Under the pieces are notes generated by a model. It had not been told where the DNA came from. It saw nothing but the letters and a program-made list of their open reading frames with translations, and did not search any database. The translations under genes were made by a program, and so were the position numbers. Shown here in pieces: positions 7,089 through 17,500 of a stretch of 64,000 bases of DNA (position 1 is the stretch's first letter; each line of letters opens with the position of its first letter). Source of the stretch: CAYMSO01 sp964393185 (lineage in GTDB: Bacteria > Patescibacteriota > Dojkabacteria > J137); the NCBI GenBank assembly GCA_964393185.1, contig CAYMSO010000003.1, forward strand, positions 1-64,000. Reading direction: 5' to 3'.

Positions 7089-8579
7089 ATGTCTGATACT
7101 AAAAAAATAGTAGAAAATTTAGAACATACAATAGATTCATACGATGTAGATATAGAATTGGAAGAAATAGGAGAGGTTGTTGAGGTCAAAGATGGAATTG
7201 CAAAAATTGTAGGATTAACTAAATGTCAATCACAAGAAATGCTTGAACTACCAGAAGGTGTAGCGGGCTTAGCTCTAAACTTAGAAGAAGAAACAGTTGG
7301 CGCAATCTTGTTAGGAAATTACGAAAAAATTAAACAAGGAGACGTTGTAAAAAGAAGCGGTAAGATAATGTCAATTCCAGTAGGAGAAGAAATGATTGGT
7401 AGAGTACTAAATTCTCTAGGAGAGGCAGTAGATGGACTGGGTATAATTAAAACTAAAGAAACTAGACAGATAGAAAGAGTAGCTCCAGGCGTGATGACAA
7501 GAGAGCCAGTAAATAGACCTTTGCAAACAGGAATTAAAGCAATAGACGCATTAATTCCAATTGGTAGGGGGCAGAGAGAGTTGATAATCGGAGATCGACA
7601 AACAGGAAAAACAGCAATTGCAATAGATACAATTATTAACCAGAAAGGTCAAAATGTAAAATGTATTTATGTTGCAATCGGTCAAAAGGAATCTAAAGTT
7701 GCACAACTAGTAGCAAAACTAAAAGAAGCAGGAGCAATGGAGTATACAACAGTATTCTTAGCTGGAGCTTCGGAAGCTGCGCCTATGCTTTACCTTGCAC
7801 CTTATGCCGGTGTTACCTTGGCAGAATATTTTGCAGAAAAAGGAGAAGATGTATTAGTAATTTATGATGATTTATCAAAACAGGCCGTAGCATACCGAGA
7901 AATGTCTTTATTGTTAAGAAGGCCACCAGGTAGAGAAGCTTATCCGGGAGATGTATTCTATCTTCATTCAAGATTACTAGAAAGAGCCTGCAATTTGAAT
8001 TCCAAATTTGGAGGAGGATCGATAACTGCACTTCCTATAATCGAAACACAGGCTGGAGATATTAGTGCCTACATCCCTACAAATGTGATTTCTATTACAG
8101 ATGGGCAAATCTTTTTAGAATCTAATCTTTTCTACAAAGGACAGAGGCCAGCAGTAAATGTAGGATTGTCTGTATCGAGAGTGGGTAGTTCAGCTCAGAT
8201 TAAACCAATGAAAAAAGTAGCAGGTAAATTAAAGTTAGAGCATGCGCAATTTAGAGAACTGGAGGCATTTGCACAATTTGCTAGCGACTTAGATCCTGAT
8301 ACTAAGCAAAAAATTGATAGAGGAAGAAGACTTAACGAAATATTAAAACAGAAACAATACAATCCATTAAGTGTTGAAGAACAAGTGCTGTCAATTTTTT
8401 CTGTAAGCAATGGCTATATGGATAAATTCGAAGTTTCAGAAGTAGGCAGAAAAGAGGAGGAACTTCTCGAATTTGCAAGAAATGTTAAAAGAGAACTTTT
8501 AGATAAAATTAGACATGGTGAATGGGACGAAAAGATAGAAGAAGAATTACATAGAACTTGTAAGGAAAAACTTTTGTAA
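7089..8579 (+). CDS. atpA: ATP synthase F1 subunit alpha
   Basis: A 496-residue alpha subunit of normal length with Walker [11 protein letters not shown], the conserved [28 protein letters not shown] and [13 protein letters not shown] stretches, and a C-terminal helical domain. It is the non-catalytic nucleotide-binding subunit of the F1 head. The N-terminal segment of about 25 residues, normally the docking site for the delta N-domain, is still present although delta is truncated. Confidence 0.97.
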   Translation: MSDTKKIVENLEHTIDSYDVDIELEEIGEVVEVKDGIAKIVGLTKCQSQEMLELPEGVAGLALNLEEETVGAILLGNYEKIKQGDVVKRSGKIMSIPVGEEMIGRVLNSLGEAVDGLGIIKTKETRQIERVAPGVMTREPVNRPLQTGIKAIDALIPIGRGQRELIIGDRQTGKTAIAIDTIINQKGQNVKCIYVAIGQKESKVAQLVAKLKEAGAMEYTTVFLAGASEAAPMLYLAPYAGVTLAEYFAEKGEDVLVIYDDLSKQAVAYREMSLLLRRPPGREAYPGDVFYLHSRLLERACNLNSKFGGGSITALPIIETQAGDISAYIPTNVISITDGQIFLESNLFYKGQRPAVNVGLSVSRVGSSAQIKPMKKVAGKLKLEHAQFRELEAFAQFASDLDPDTKQKIDRGRRLNEILKQKQYNPLSVEEQVLSIFSVSNGYMDKFEVSEVGRKEEELLEFARNVKRELLDKIRHGEWDEKIEEELHRTCKEKLL

Positions 8580-8580
8580 A

Positions 8581-9510
8581 ATGGCAATTAATACAAAGGC
8601 AGTAAAAAATAGAATAGGTTCTGTAAAGAATACTAAAAAGATAACAAAAGCTATGCAAATGATTTCTGCTGTTAAGATGCAAAAAGCTGTTTTGGCAGCA
8701 GTAAATACAAGAGCATATGCAACATTGGCGAGTGAATTAATGGAAGATTTAAAGTCTACCAGACTTCATCATCCATTATCAGAATCTAGAATTTTAACAA
8801 AAGAACTATTAATACTTATAACTTCCGATAGAGGATTATGTGGCAGCTACAATGCAAATGTATTAAGAACTGCCAACGAATATGCAAAAACTCAAAAGGA
8901 AAACAATGTTGAAGTTAGCGTTCTAGCCATCGGGAAGAAATCAGCATTATTAGCCAAAAAACTTGGACTTGCCTTGGTTGGTCTTTACGAAAAACTCGGA
9001 GAGAATCCGCAATATGAAAGTATCTACCCGATTAGCAATACAGTAATTCAAGAATTTAAGCATAAAAATTACGATGCGGTTACAATCATTTATACAAATT
9101 ATATTTCTGGATTAGTGCAGAAAGTAGAGTCGAGACGAATCCTACCATTAAACAAGCAGATTATAGAATTAATGGTCAAAAATACTGGGGGAATTGTAGA
9201 ACGTGCAAATATAGACTTTAGCCAGGAAGATTTTGAGGTATCGCTGGACGATGAATATACATTTGAGCCAACAAAAAGAAAAGTATTAGAAATAGTACTA
9301 CCAATGTTAGTTGAAATACAAATTTATCAAGCACTTTTAGAATCTACTGCAAGTGAACATAGCAGTAGAATGATCGCAATGAAAAATGCTACTGAGTCAG
9401 CTGGAGATATGATTAATGAATTAACTTTGCAATACAATAAAGGGCGACAAGCTGCAATTACACAAGAAATAAGCGAAATTGTGGGAGGCGCTAGTGCTCT
9501 TAATAATTAG
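8581..9510 (+). CDS. atpG: ATP synthase F1 subunit gamma
   Basis: A 309-residue gamma subunit, the central rotor stalk. The N-terminal INTKAVKNRIGSVKNTKKIT and KAMQMISAVKMQKA helix and the C-terminal SEHSSRMIAMKNATESAGDMI helix are highly characteristic. The central globular domain is slightly longer than in E. coli, with an acidic insertion near residue 215-225. Start is 1 bp after the atpA stop. Confidence 0.95.
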   Translation: MAINTKAVKNRIGSVKNTKKITKAMQMISAVKMQKAVLAAVNTRAYATLASELMEDLKSTRLHHPLSESRILTKELLILITSDRGLCGSYNANVLRTANEYAKTQKENNVEVSVLAIGKKSALLAKKLGLALVGLYEKLGENPQYESIYPISNTVIQEFKHKNYDAVTIIYTNYISGLVQKVESRRILPLNKQIIELMVKNTGGIVERANIDFSQEDFEVSLDDEYTFEPTKRKVLEIVLPMLVEIQIYQALLESTASEHSSRMIAMKNATESAGDMINELTLQYNKGRQAAITQEISEIVGGASALNN

Positions 9511-9530
9511 TAATTAATAATTAAAAATAA

Positions 9531-10919
<1,389 letters not shown>

Positions 10920-10929
10920 ATAGGTATTA

Positions 10930-11352
10930 ATGATTAGTATAAAAATAGTCACACCACAAGGGATAATTTTAGATCAAAAAGATATTATTTCTGTAACTAT
11001 TCCAACAGAAGCGGGCGAGATTACTATTCTTGAAGATCATATTCCACTAGTGTCTATCTTAAGTACCGGAATGATCACAGTTAAGACTGTCGAAGAAGAA
11101 AATTATTTATCTGTATCTCGTGGGGTGTTGGAAGTAAGAAGGCAAAGTATTATTTATATCCTTGCCGATACAGCAGAAAGAGCTGAGGATATAGATATAG
11201 AGAGAGCAGAAGAGGCAAGGAAAAAAGCTGAGGAATTATTGAGAAGTCAAGAAAATTTAAATGAAGTAGAATTTGCAAATATTGCTGCAAGAATAGAAAA
11301 AGAACTTGCGAGAGAACGCACTGGGAAAAAGTACAGGAATATAAGAATTTAA
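10930..11352 (+). CDS. atpC: ATP synthase F1 subunit epsilon
   Basis: A 140-residue epsilon subunit. The N-terminal beta sandwich carries TPQGIILDQKDIISVTIPTEAGEITILEDHIPLVSIL, written here in outline, and the C-terminal helical pair is rich in Arg and Glu (ERAEDIDIERAEEARKKAE). It couples the rotor to the c-ring and can inhibit hydrolysis. It closes the operon. No strong T-tailed hairpin follows; a weak TTGAT/ATCAA pair flanks a T8 tract at 11376-11392. Confidence 0.93.
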   Translation: MISIKIVTPQGIILDQKDIISVTIPTEAGEITILEDHIPLVSILSTGMITVKTVEEENYLSVSRGVLEVRRQSIIYILADTAERAEDIDIERAEEARKKAEELLRSQENLNEVEFANIAARIEKELARERTGKKYRNIRI

Positions 11353-11524
11353 ACTTCTTGTATTGATAATACCCTTGATTTTTTTTGATCAATATACCTA
11401 TCAGATCAACAACCTTGAACTAATCCAAACTAAGCTACAACGTTTAATATTTCGCACAGACTCTTTAACTTCCATTATATTCAATGTACAATATTATTGT
11501 TAGCTAATTTATACACAAAATCTC

Positions 11525-12211
11525 ATGAGGAGTGTGCTATCGATAATAATAGTGCTATTAATCTGCACTGTGGTCGGTCTATGGTCACCATGGTTACAAT
11601 TGAATATAAGTATTTCCAAATTATTTGGAGTGGAGGAGCCCGATAGTATTTCAGGACTAGAGGTGTACTCTTTGAGTGGTGAATTAGAAGTGTATATCGA
11701 TGAAGAGAAGGCAGAAGGAACAGCTGTATTCAACGAATCCCCTCTCATAATAGACGAAGTAGAACCTGGTAACAGACTAATCAGAATTATTAGGAAGTCT
11801 GATTTTCCTGATAGCTACTGGAGTTTTAGTAAATTAATTAATTTTGAGCAAGGAAAGACAGTAGTAATTACCTATAATTTAGGTCCAGAAGAACAGTTCT
11901 CGGAAGGACATGTAATCACAGTTTCTAAATCTGACTTACAAGCAGATAGCAATAGAGCAGTAATAAATTTTAAAGCAAATGTTAGTGGTGCTAATCTATT
12001 TATAGATGATGCACCGTTTGTAATTACAACAAAAGAGCTATCAGAAACCCTAGCCTTAAACAAACAACATATAATCAAAGTGGAAAAGCCAGGTTACGAA
12101 ACATTAGAATTTACAATATTGCCAAAAGACCAAGAAGACAGAGATGCGCTAAAAGGTTATGATATTAATGTGGATATATACTTAATGGCACAACCAATAT
12201 TGGTGGAATAA
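11525..12211 (+). CDS. Membrane-anchored PEGA-domain protein
   Basis: A 228-residue protein with one N-terminal membrane helix (residues 4-22) and an extracellular part. The last 85 residues form a PEGA-like beta domain (GANLFIDDAPFVITT... with HIIKVEKPGYETLEF), and a second, weaker copy precedes it (ELEVYIDEEKAEGTAVF). PEGA domains are found in surface proteins of many CPR bacteria and have no defined ligand. It ends 1 bp before the SDR-DUF4012 gene, so the two are probably co-transcribed and may act together at the envelope. The 172-bp gap upstream contains only A/T-rich DNA with no clear promoter. Confidence 0.7.
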   Translation: MRSVLSIIIVLLICTVVGLWSPWLQLNISISKLFGVEEPDSISGLEVYSLSGELEVYIDEEKAEGTAVFNESPLIIDEVEPGNRLIRIIRKSDFPDSYWSFSKLINFEQGKTVVITYNLGPEEQFSEGHVITVSKSDLQADSNRAVINFKANVSGANLFIDDAPFVITTKELSETLALNKQHIIKVEKPGYETLEFTILPKDQEDRDALKGYDINVDIYLMAQPILVE

Positions 12212-12212
12212 T

Positions 12213-15200
12213 ATGATAGTACCGCAAGAATATAGATTAAAAAATACAATTAAATATCCTACAACAGTAATAGTGGGAGGAATTTCACGGCTTGGTTTAG
12301 AATTAGCCCAACTGTTAATCGAGCAAGGCGGTTATGTAGTTATTGTAGACACCGTAACAGCAGAAAGTATTCAGAAATTACAAAGATTTCATAAAAATGA
12401 TCTAATTAGCTATTTAGACTATTCTGCAATACCCCATCTAGAAGAAGACATTAGAAGATTAGATTACGTTTTTTATTTTAACCACGATAGCGTAGACTTT
12501 AAAAGCGAAGTCTCTACACAAGAGTTTCTTACTTTTTCCAATTATTTGGATGCAACATTATCTTTAGCTTCTAAATTCGAAGCAAAATTCCTACTAACTA
12601 CTTCTATAAAAGCTAACCAAATGCTTTTGATGGAAAATGATATGGGCATGAATTTCGGAAAATCATCTGTATCGACTCCAACATATACAGATATGGAGCT
12701 ACAAAAATATGCAGAGGGACTTGTACTAGAGTACGAGAAGAAAGTTAATCTGGACGCCAGAGTAATCAGACTTGGCGAGATTATAGGAGATGGGATGGAT
12801 TTTAAAAACAATACAGCATTTGTTAGATTAATACTAAATGCAGCGCAGAACGAAATGCTGGAACTAAGGAAAGAAGGTCTAGAAAACGAATGGTTTATTC
12901 ATATGCAAGACGCAGCATATGCGTTAGTAAAAGCAGAATTTGGAAAAGGAACTAAAGGGAAAATCTATTCTGCGGCTTACGATAGTCCATATCGTCATTT
13001 ATCCATTGCATACAAAATTCAAGAAATAAGCCCAGGACAGCTAGAAATTAGGTTTGTAGAAGAAAAAGATAATTTGCCGGCTATTAAGCTTTATAAGGCC
13101 GCACCCAACCTATCCGATATAGGATGGATGCCAAGAGTTTCTTTCGATAAAGCGGTAAAGCAATCTCTTGCCTCGGCAAAAATTTATATTGCTGAACATT
13201 CACTCAAATCACTAAAAAACAAAAACATACAATCAAATTCGCCAAAATCTTTTAAGAGTAAATTAAGAAGCTTTTTAAATATTGCCGAGAACGAAAGTGA
13301 CGAATCTCAATTCCAAACAGAAGGTGATCTAATATCTAATTTAATTGCCGAAAAGCAGGGTAACGACGAACTCAAAAAAAGCCGACTATTACTCGCTAAC
13401 AATGAGCTTAAGGCAAGAAGAAGAAGACCAAGGACTTTTACAGAAAAAATTCAGGATTATTTTTGGAAAACATTTATTTTCTTTGCTAGGTTTATAACTA
13501 TTCTAAGCAATAAATCACCCTTAGAGCTAGGAATAATTTTATTTAGCATATCTCTGTTTATATTCTTTTACTTCACACTTCTTTCTCCAGCAATCTATAT
13601 AGGTAGAAATTTGATAAATGCAAAAAGTAATTATGATTCTATAATAGAAAACTTAGAAAATAAAAATTATATTGAAGTAACCAAAAGTGCCGAAAAACTG
13701 AATGACTCTTTCGAAAATATTCAAAATATTACAAGCAAGTATAAAGTGGTAGCAGAATTTTTAACTCTCGACAATGAATTTGCTCAGGGGCAAAGATTAT
13801 TAGATAACTATATAATAATTTCTAGTGGTGTGGAAGATGTGGGAAAATCACTAGAACCATTAACAAACTACACCAATACTTACCAAAACAACACTGAAGT
13901 CAGAACAGGAACAGAAACTTATTTGAGTATTAAAGATAGTGGATACGATTATCAAGCATACCTTGATAATCTAGAAACAAATTCGGTATATTTACAAATA
14001 GGTTTAGACAAAGTTAATAAAGGTCTTGAAGGACTTGGTTTAATAGACTACACAAAATTCCCATCTTTCATTAATTCAGAAATTTTTGAATTTAATACAG
14101 AGCTTAAAAATTCTTTATCTGAAGTCGAGTCTCTACAAATCGAAAGTAACCTTAGCACATTTTTGGGATCCCGAAATCCCAAGAGTCATCTGGTTCTTTT
14201 GCTAGATAATACACGTCAAACTCCAATAGGTGGAGAAATAGCCGCTTTTGGTTTAGTAACATTGCAAAAGGGAAGTATTGCAAACACTATTGTTCAGTCA
14301 ATCGATCAGTTAGAATTCGATAAAACCCTAATCTCAGATTTAGATCTTACAGAGATCAACAATACCAGGTTTACTTATGTGGACCGCAATAACTTACAAT
14401 TGCAGGATATATCGACTATAAATTCGTTTGATAGCTTTTCGGAAGTTGCCAGAAAAATTTGGGAAAACCAATTTAATGTCGAGATTGATGGAGTTATTTT
14501 GATGAATCTCAATGCCCTAGAGCAAATGAATGAATTTGCTATAGATAAAGGTCAAACAGTCGAAATTGCAGGCGCTAGATTTGATAATAATTTTCTTGCA
14601 AGCTTAAATTCTACTCAGGTTACAAATGCTAACCTGCAAACCAAAAGAAGAATTATGGCACAGTTACTTGCCTATAACCTAGACAACATTTTTAACAGTT
14701 TTAATTCTAATCTAAAAGAAATAAGTAATATAGTAGGCAATGCAGTTTCTACTCAAGATATTCTTATCAACTTTGAAACTTCTGATTTGCAGGATCTAGT
14801 TAAGAATAGTAAGACTAGTCTAGCCGAAATTGAAAATGCTACAAGCTATATAAAAGTTGGAGTAAAAATGGACGATATCAATCAAGTAAATAACGATGCT
14901 TATCCATATGTCACACTAACTTTAAAAACCTCTATAGATAATACTTCTAAGCTAATCAATACTCTGCAGATTGACTTGATTAGTTCTCTAGGTGCTTCTC
15001 GCGAGGTTTCTGTATGTTTCCCGCTAGATGTTACTTTGAGTTCGATTAGACTTGTAGAAACAAATATTCCGTCAAATCGTTTAACAGTAAATAGCAATAG
15101 TTTTGAAAGGTGCGCAGTAGTAAAAGTTCTTAGCGAGTCACTTATTACACTTTCATGGTCAGAAGATGCAATTATTAATTCGGCTCAATCGGCCGAGTTT

Positions 15201-15392
15201 ACTCATGGCATAGCAAAAGTTAATGGCGCTACTACAGATCTGGATTATTCTTTTAGTATTTCTAACGGCTTAAGTATTAACCAAATTATACCCCCAACGA
15301 GCTTTAATCCAACAAATTTCAGCTTTAGAACGAAGTTGTTTACTAATAGGTTAATTCAGGTAGGACTTGCAAAATCCACTATCGCACAGTAA
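12213..15392 (+). CDS. Fusion of an NAD-dependent epimerase/SDR domain with a membrane DUF4012 domain
   Basis: A 1059-residue protein. Residues 1 to about 330 are an extended SDR/epimerase: the Rossmann start TVIVGGISRLGLELAQLL, a YAEGLVLEYEK segment in the position of the YxxxK motif, and an RLGEIIG-type substrate region. A charged linker (340-430) follows, then a membrane helix near 440-465, then an extracellular region with LLLDNTRQTPIGGEIAAFGLVTLQ, which parallels the DUF4012 hallmark (LLLQNEAEMRASGG in the second DUF4012 protein of this window). SDR enzymes often modify nucleotide sugars, so a role in surface polysaccharide is plausible. The classical catalytic Tyr context is not strict, so activity is uncertain. 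The frame is uninterrupted. Confidence 0.7.
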   Translation: MIVPQEYRLKNTIKYPTTVIVGGISRLGLELAQLLIEQGGYVVIVDTVTAESIQKLQRFHKNDLISYLDYSAIPHLEEDIRRLDYVFYFNHDSVDFKSEVSTQEFLTFSNYLDATLSLASKFEAKFLLTTSIKANQMLLMENDMGMNFGKSSVSTPTYTDMELQKYAEGLVLEYEKKVNLDARVIRLGEIIGDGMDFKNNTAFVRLILNAAQNEMLELRKEGLENEWFIHMQDAAYALVKAEFGKGTKGKIYSAAYDSPYRHLSIAYKIQEISPGQLEIRFVEEKDNLPAIKLYKAAPNLSDIGWMPRVSFDKAVKQSLASAKIYIAEHSLKSLKNKNIQSNSPKSFKSKLRSFLNIAENESDESQFQTEGDLISNLIAEKQGNDELKKSRLLLANNELKARRRRPRTFTEKIQDYFWKTFIFFARFITILSNKSPLELGIILFSISLFIFFYFTLLSPAIYIGRNLINAKSNYDSIIENLENKNYIEVTKSAEKLNDSFENIQNITSKYKVVAEFLTLDNEFAQGQRLLDNYIIISSGVEDVGKSLEPLTNYTNTYQNNTEVRTGTETYLSIKDSGYDYQAYLDNLETNSVYLQIGLDKVNKGLEGLGLIDYTKFPSFINSEIFEFNTELKNSLSEVESLQIESNLSTFLGSRNPKSHLVLLLDNTRQTPIGGEIAAFGLVTLQKGSIANTIVQSIDQLEFDKTLISDLDLTEINNTRFTYVDRNNLQLQDISTINSFDSFSEVARKIWENQFNVEIDGVILMNLNALEQMNEFAIDKGQTVEIAGARFDNNFLASLNSTQVTNANLQTKRRIMAQLLAYNLDNIFNSFNSNLKEISNIVGNAVSTQDILINFETSDLQDLVKNSKTSLAEIENATSYIKVGVKMDDINQVNNDAYPYVTLTLKTSIDNTSKLINTLQIDLISSLGASREVSVCFPLDVTLSSIRLVETNIPSNRLTVNSNSFERCAVVKVLSESLITLSWSEDAIINSAQSAEFTHGIAKVNGATTDLDYSFSISNGLSINQIIPPTSFNPTNFSFRTKLFTNRLIQVGLAKSTIAQ

Positions 15393-15420
15393 CTACCAAA
15401 TCTGGAAACACTATTTAGAC

Positions 15421-15449
15421 TTCACAATTTGTCAATTTAATGATAATAT
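15421..15449 (+). promoter_or_regulatory. Promoter of greA
   Basis: TTCACA (15421-15426), 17 bp, TAATAT (15444-15449). Start is predicted near 15456, about 43 bp before the greA ATG. Confidence 0.55.
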
Positions 15450-15457
15450 TGACTTGT

Positions 15458-15479
15458 ACCTCACTTAGGGGTTTTTTTT
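15458..15479 (+). terminator. Mini-terminator inside the greA leader
   Basis: A 5-bp stem ACCTC/GGGGT (one G-T pair) with a 5-nt loop is followed directly by T8. It lies between the predicted transcription start and the greA start codon, so it would act as a leader attenuator. E. coli greA also has leader terminators (GraL), but the sequences are unrelated. Confidence 0.4.
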
Positions 15480-15498
15480 ATTGTTAAGAAGTGTAAAA

Positions 15499-15999
15499 AT
15501 GGCATCCAAACAAAATGCTAAAGATGACAGTGTAATCACCTTAACTCAGGATTCTTACGACGAGTTAAAGGCAGAATTGGAAAAAAGAAAAAATGAAGAA
15601 AGAGAAAAGATTGCAAACGAGATAGCAGCAGCTAGGGAATTAGGCGACCTTAGTGAAAACTATCCATATGTTGTAGCAATGCAGAAAAAAGAAATGAACG
15701 AAAATAGAATAGCAGAGTTGGAAGTTATGCTAAAAGATGCAAAAGTAGTACAAACATCAAATTCTACAAGTGTAGTTACTATTGGAGCAAAAGTTCAAAT
15801 CAAAAATTTAAAAACTAATAGCAGTAGAAAAGTTGTACTTGCCGGTTCTGAAGAAACGCAAACAGCAGATCCTTCGGAGGGGAAAATTTCTGTAGACTCT
15901 CCAATTGGTAGAGCAATTTTCAAAGCTAAATCCGGAGAGACTGTGGAAGTTGAAACGCCTGCAGGTAACACACAGTACAAAATTGAAAAAATTTTCTAG
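15499..15999 (+). CDS. greA: Transcription elongation factor GreA
   Basis: A protein of about 166 residues. The N-terminal coiled coil carries the catalytic tip ARELGDLSENYPY (the family has GDLSEN followed by acidic/aromatic residues), and the C-terminal FKBP-like domain ends with the usual SPIGRAIFKAKSGETVEVETP. GreA stimulates transcript cleavage by backtracked RNA polymerase. ATG 15499 is preferred to the in-frame TTG 15481 because it begins the MASKQN... segment typical of the family. The usual AEYxAAK is replaced by YPYVVAMQKKE. Confidence 0.92.
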   Translation: MASKQNAKDDSVITLTQDSYDELKAELEKRKNEEREKIANEIAAARELGDLSENYPYVVAMQKKEMNENRIAELEVMLKDAKVVQTSNSTSVVTIGAKVQIKNLKTNSSRKVVLAGSEETQTADPSEGKISVDSPIGRAIFKAKSGETVEVETPAGNTQYKIEKIF

Positions 16000-16021
16000 C
16001 GAATAATACCAAGAATAGTTA

Positions 16022-16050
16022 AGAGACAGATGCCAAATCTGTCTCTGTTT
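16022..16050. terminator. Terminator between convergent greA and the Mur ligase gene
   Basis: A 9-bp stem AGAGACAGA/TCTGTCTCT (16022-16030, 16038-16046) with a 7-nt loop is followed by GTTTTTA on the plus strand. It ends greA transcription. Confidence 0.8.
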
Positions 16051-16073
16051 TTACTATTTATCCGTAAATCTAC

Positions 16074-17375
16074 TCACAAAAAATTAACAGGGATCCTGCT
16101 AATCAACATTCTAAGCGCTTCATAATCAGACCATTCGTAGTCAACATCTTTGAATGCTAGTGTGGTTTCGTGTCCCTTACCAGCAATATAAATAATATCT
16201 CCAGGTTTTGCATACTCTAATGCAAATCTAATGGCATCTAACCGTCCACTAAAGTGATCTGCATCAAAAGAAACAAAAGGCACATCATTATTGTTCCTAA
16301 CCATTTCGATTCTCGAAATTATATTAGATTTATCAAGCATATCTAGTTCCTCAGTAGAATGTAATCTTTCCAACAAAATAGCCCCATATCTTTCTGCACT
16401 TGCATGAATTTCGTTATTGATTGATGCTACAGAAAATGCTCTAGGATCTTGGGGACTAAGAATAACTAAATCAGAATGTTGAGCTGCTACTTTTCCAAGT
16501 TCGCCTTTGAACCTGTTATCCGGAGAACTGCCAAAAACTGTTATGATTCTAGCATTGTCAGGCTTTGTGTTCTTTAAGTAAAAAAGAGCTTCTTCCATTG
16601 CATCGGGATGTTTAGCACTATCAACAATAATATAGTGTGGTTCTTTGGCAAAATAATCCAGTCTTCCTGGAGGCTGACTAAAAGTCTGAATACCATTTAG
16701 TAAGATTTCTACATTATTCACAAACTTACCAGCTATGGTTAAAGCAAGCAAGATATATATAATATTGAACCTGCCTATTAGTTTAGTTCTTACATCTCCT
16801 AAATTGTGCACAAAAAAAGTCATGCCATCAAGATAGTATTGTAAGTTAAAAACATCCCGCATAGTTACCCATTCGCAAAAAACTTGCTTTTTAATTTTGT
16901 TAGAAATCTCGTTTACCCAGCCTAACGTTTGAGGATCTTCACCATTTAAAAGTAACATACCTTGATCGGCAATCATACTCACAAATGCCATTTTGGTGTC
17001 TTTGTAGTGCGTTTCTCCAGAGTAATATTCTAAACTATCGGATTTGATATTTGTAAGTACTCCAGCATTTATTTCTAATTTGTCGTAAGTATTATTTTTA
17101 ATATTTTTGGACGAAATCTCTACAATAAAAAAATCAGGTTTATTTTTCTTTACTTTAGCTAACATTTTTTTAAATTGCTTTTTTGAAATTTCATTTGAAG
17201 TAAGATCATACTTCTCTTCAAAACCATCAACCGAGTTTCCGATAGAAGTTAAATAACCAACTCTGGCGCCAGCCGTTTTGAGTAAATGAATGAGTAAATG
17301 TGCAGACGTAGTTTTACCCCTGGTTCCCGAAATCCCTATAAAAACCGTGCTTTGAGACTTATTGAAGCCTACCAT
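16074..17375 (-). CDS. Mur ligase family protein (MurE-like)
   Basis: A 433-residue ATP-dependent ligase of the Mur family. The P-loop is GISGTRGKTTSAHLL, a central domain includes VLTNIKSDSLEYY and ETHYKDTKMAF (in place of MurE D/SLDYHGT), and the C-terminal domain has VFGSSPDNRFKGELGKVA and AGKGHETTLAF, as in MurE. The N-terminal UDP-binding domain of true MurE (about 90 residues) is absent, so the substrate may differ from UDP-MurNAc-dipeptide. The diaminopimelate motif DNPR is not seen. It probably acts in peptidoglycan or a related amide ligation in the cytoplasm. It is divergent from gatB, with a TATAAT-like box at about 17393 on the minus strand. Confidence 0.8.
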   Translation of the reverse strand: MVGFNKSQSTVFIGISGTRGKTTSAHLLIHLLKTAGARVGYLTSIGNSVDGFEEKYDLTSNEISKKQFKKMLAKVKKNKPDFFIVEISSKNIKNNTYDKLEINAGVLTNIKSDSLEYYSGETHYKDTKMAFVSMIADQGMLLLNGEDPQTLGWVNEISNKIKKQVFCEWVTMRDVFNLQYYLDGMTFFVHNLGDVRTKLIGRFNIIYILLALTIAGKFVNNVEILLNGIQTFSQPPGRLDYFAKEPHYIIVDSAKHPDAMEEALFYLKNTKPDNARIITVFGSSPDNRFKGELGKVAAQHSDLVILSPQDPRAFSVASINNEIHASAERYGAILLERLHSTEELDMLDKSNIISRIEMVRNNNDVPFVSFDADHFSGRLDAIRFALEYAKPGDIIYIAGKGHETTLAFKDVDYEWSDYEALRMLISRIPVNFL

Positions 17376-17451
17376 AACAAAATCTAATAATAATTATAGT
17401 ATAGTTAAACATGATAGATTTCTCAATCATTTCTGTTTGAAGAAGGCCATT

Positions 17452-17480
17452 TTTACAAGCAGACATTATCTTGGTAAAAT
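17452..17480 (+). promoter_or_regulatory. Promoter of gatB
   Basis: TTTACA (17452-17457), 17 bp, TAAAAT (17475-17480). Predicted start near 17487, giving a leader of about 14 nt. Confidence 0.65.
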
Positions 17481-17500
17481 TAGCTGTTTATTCAATTTAG

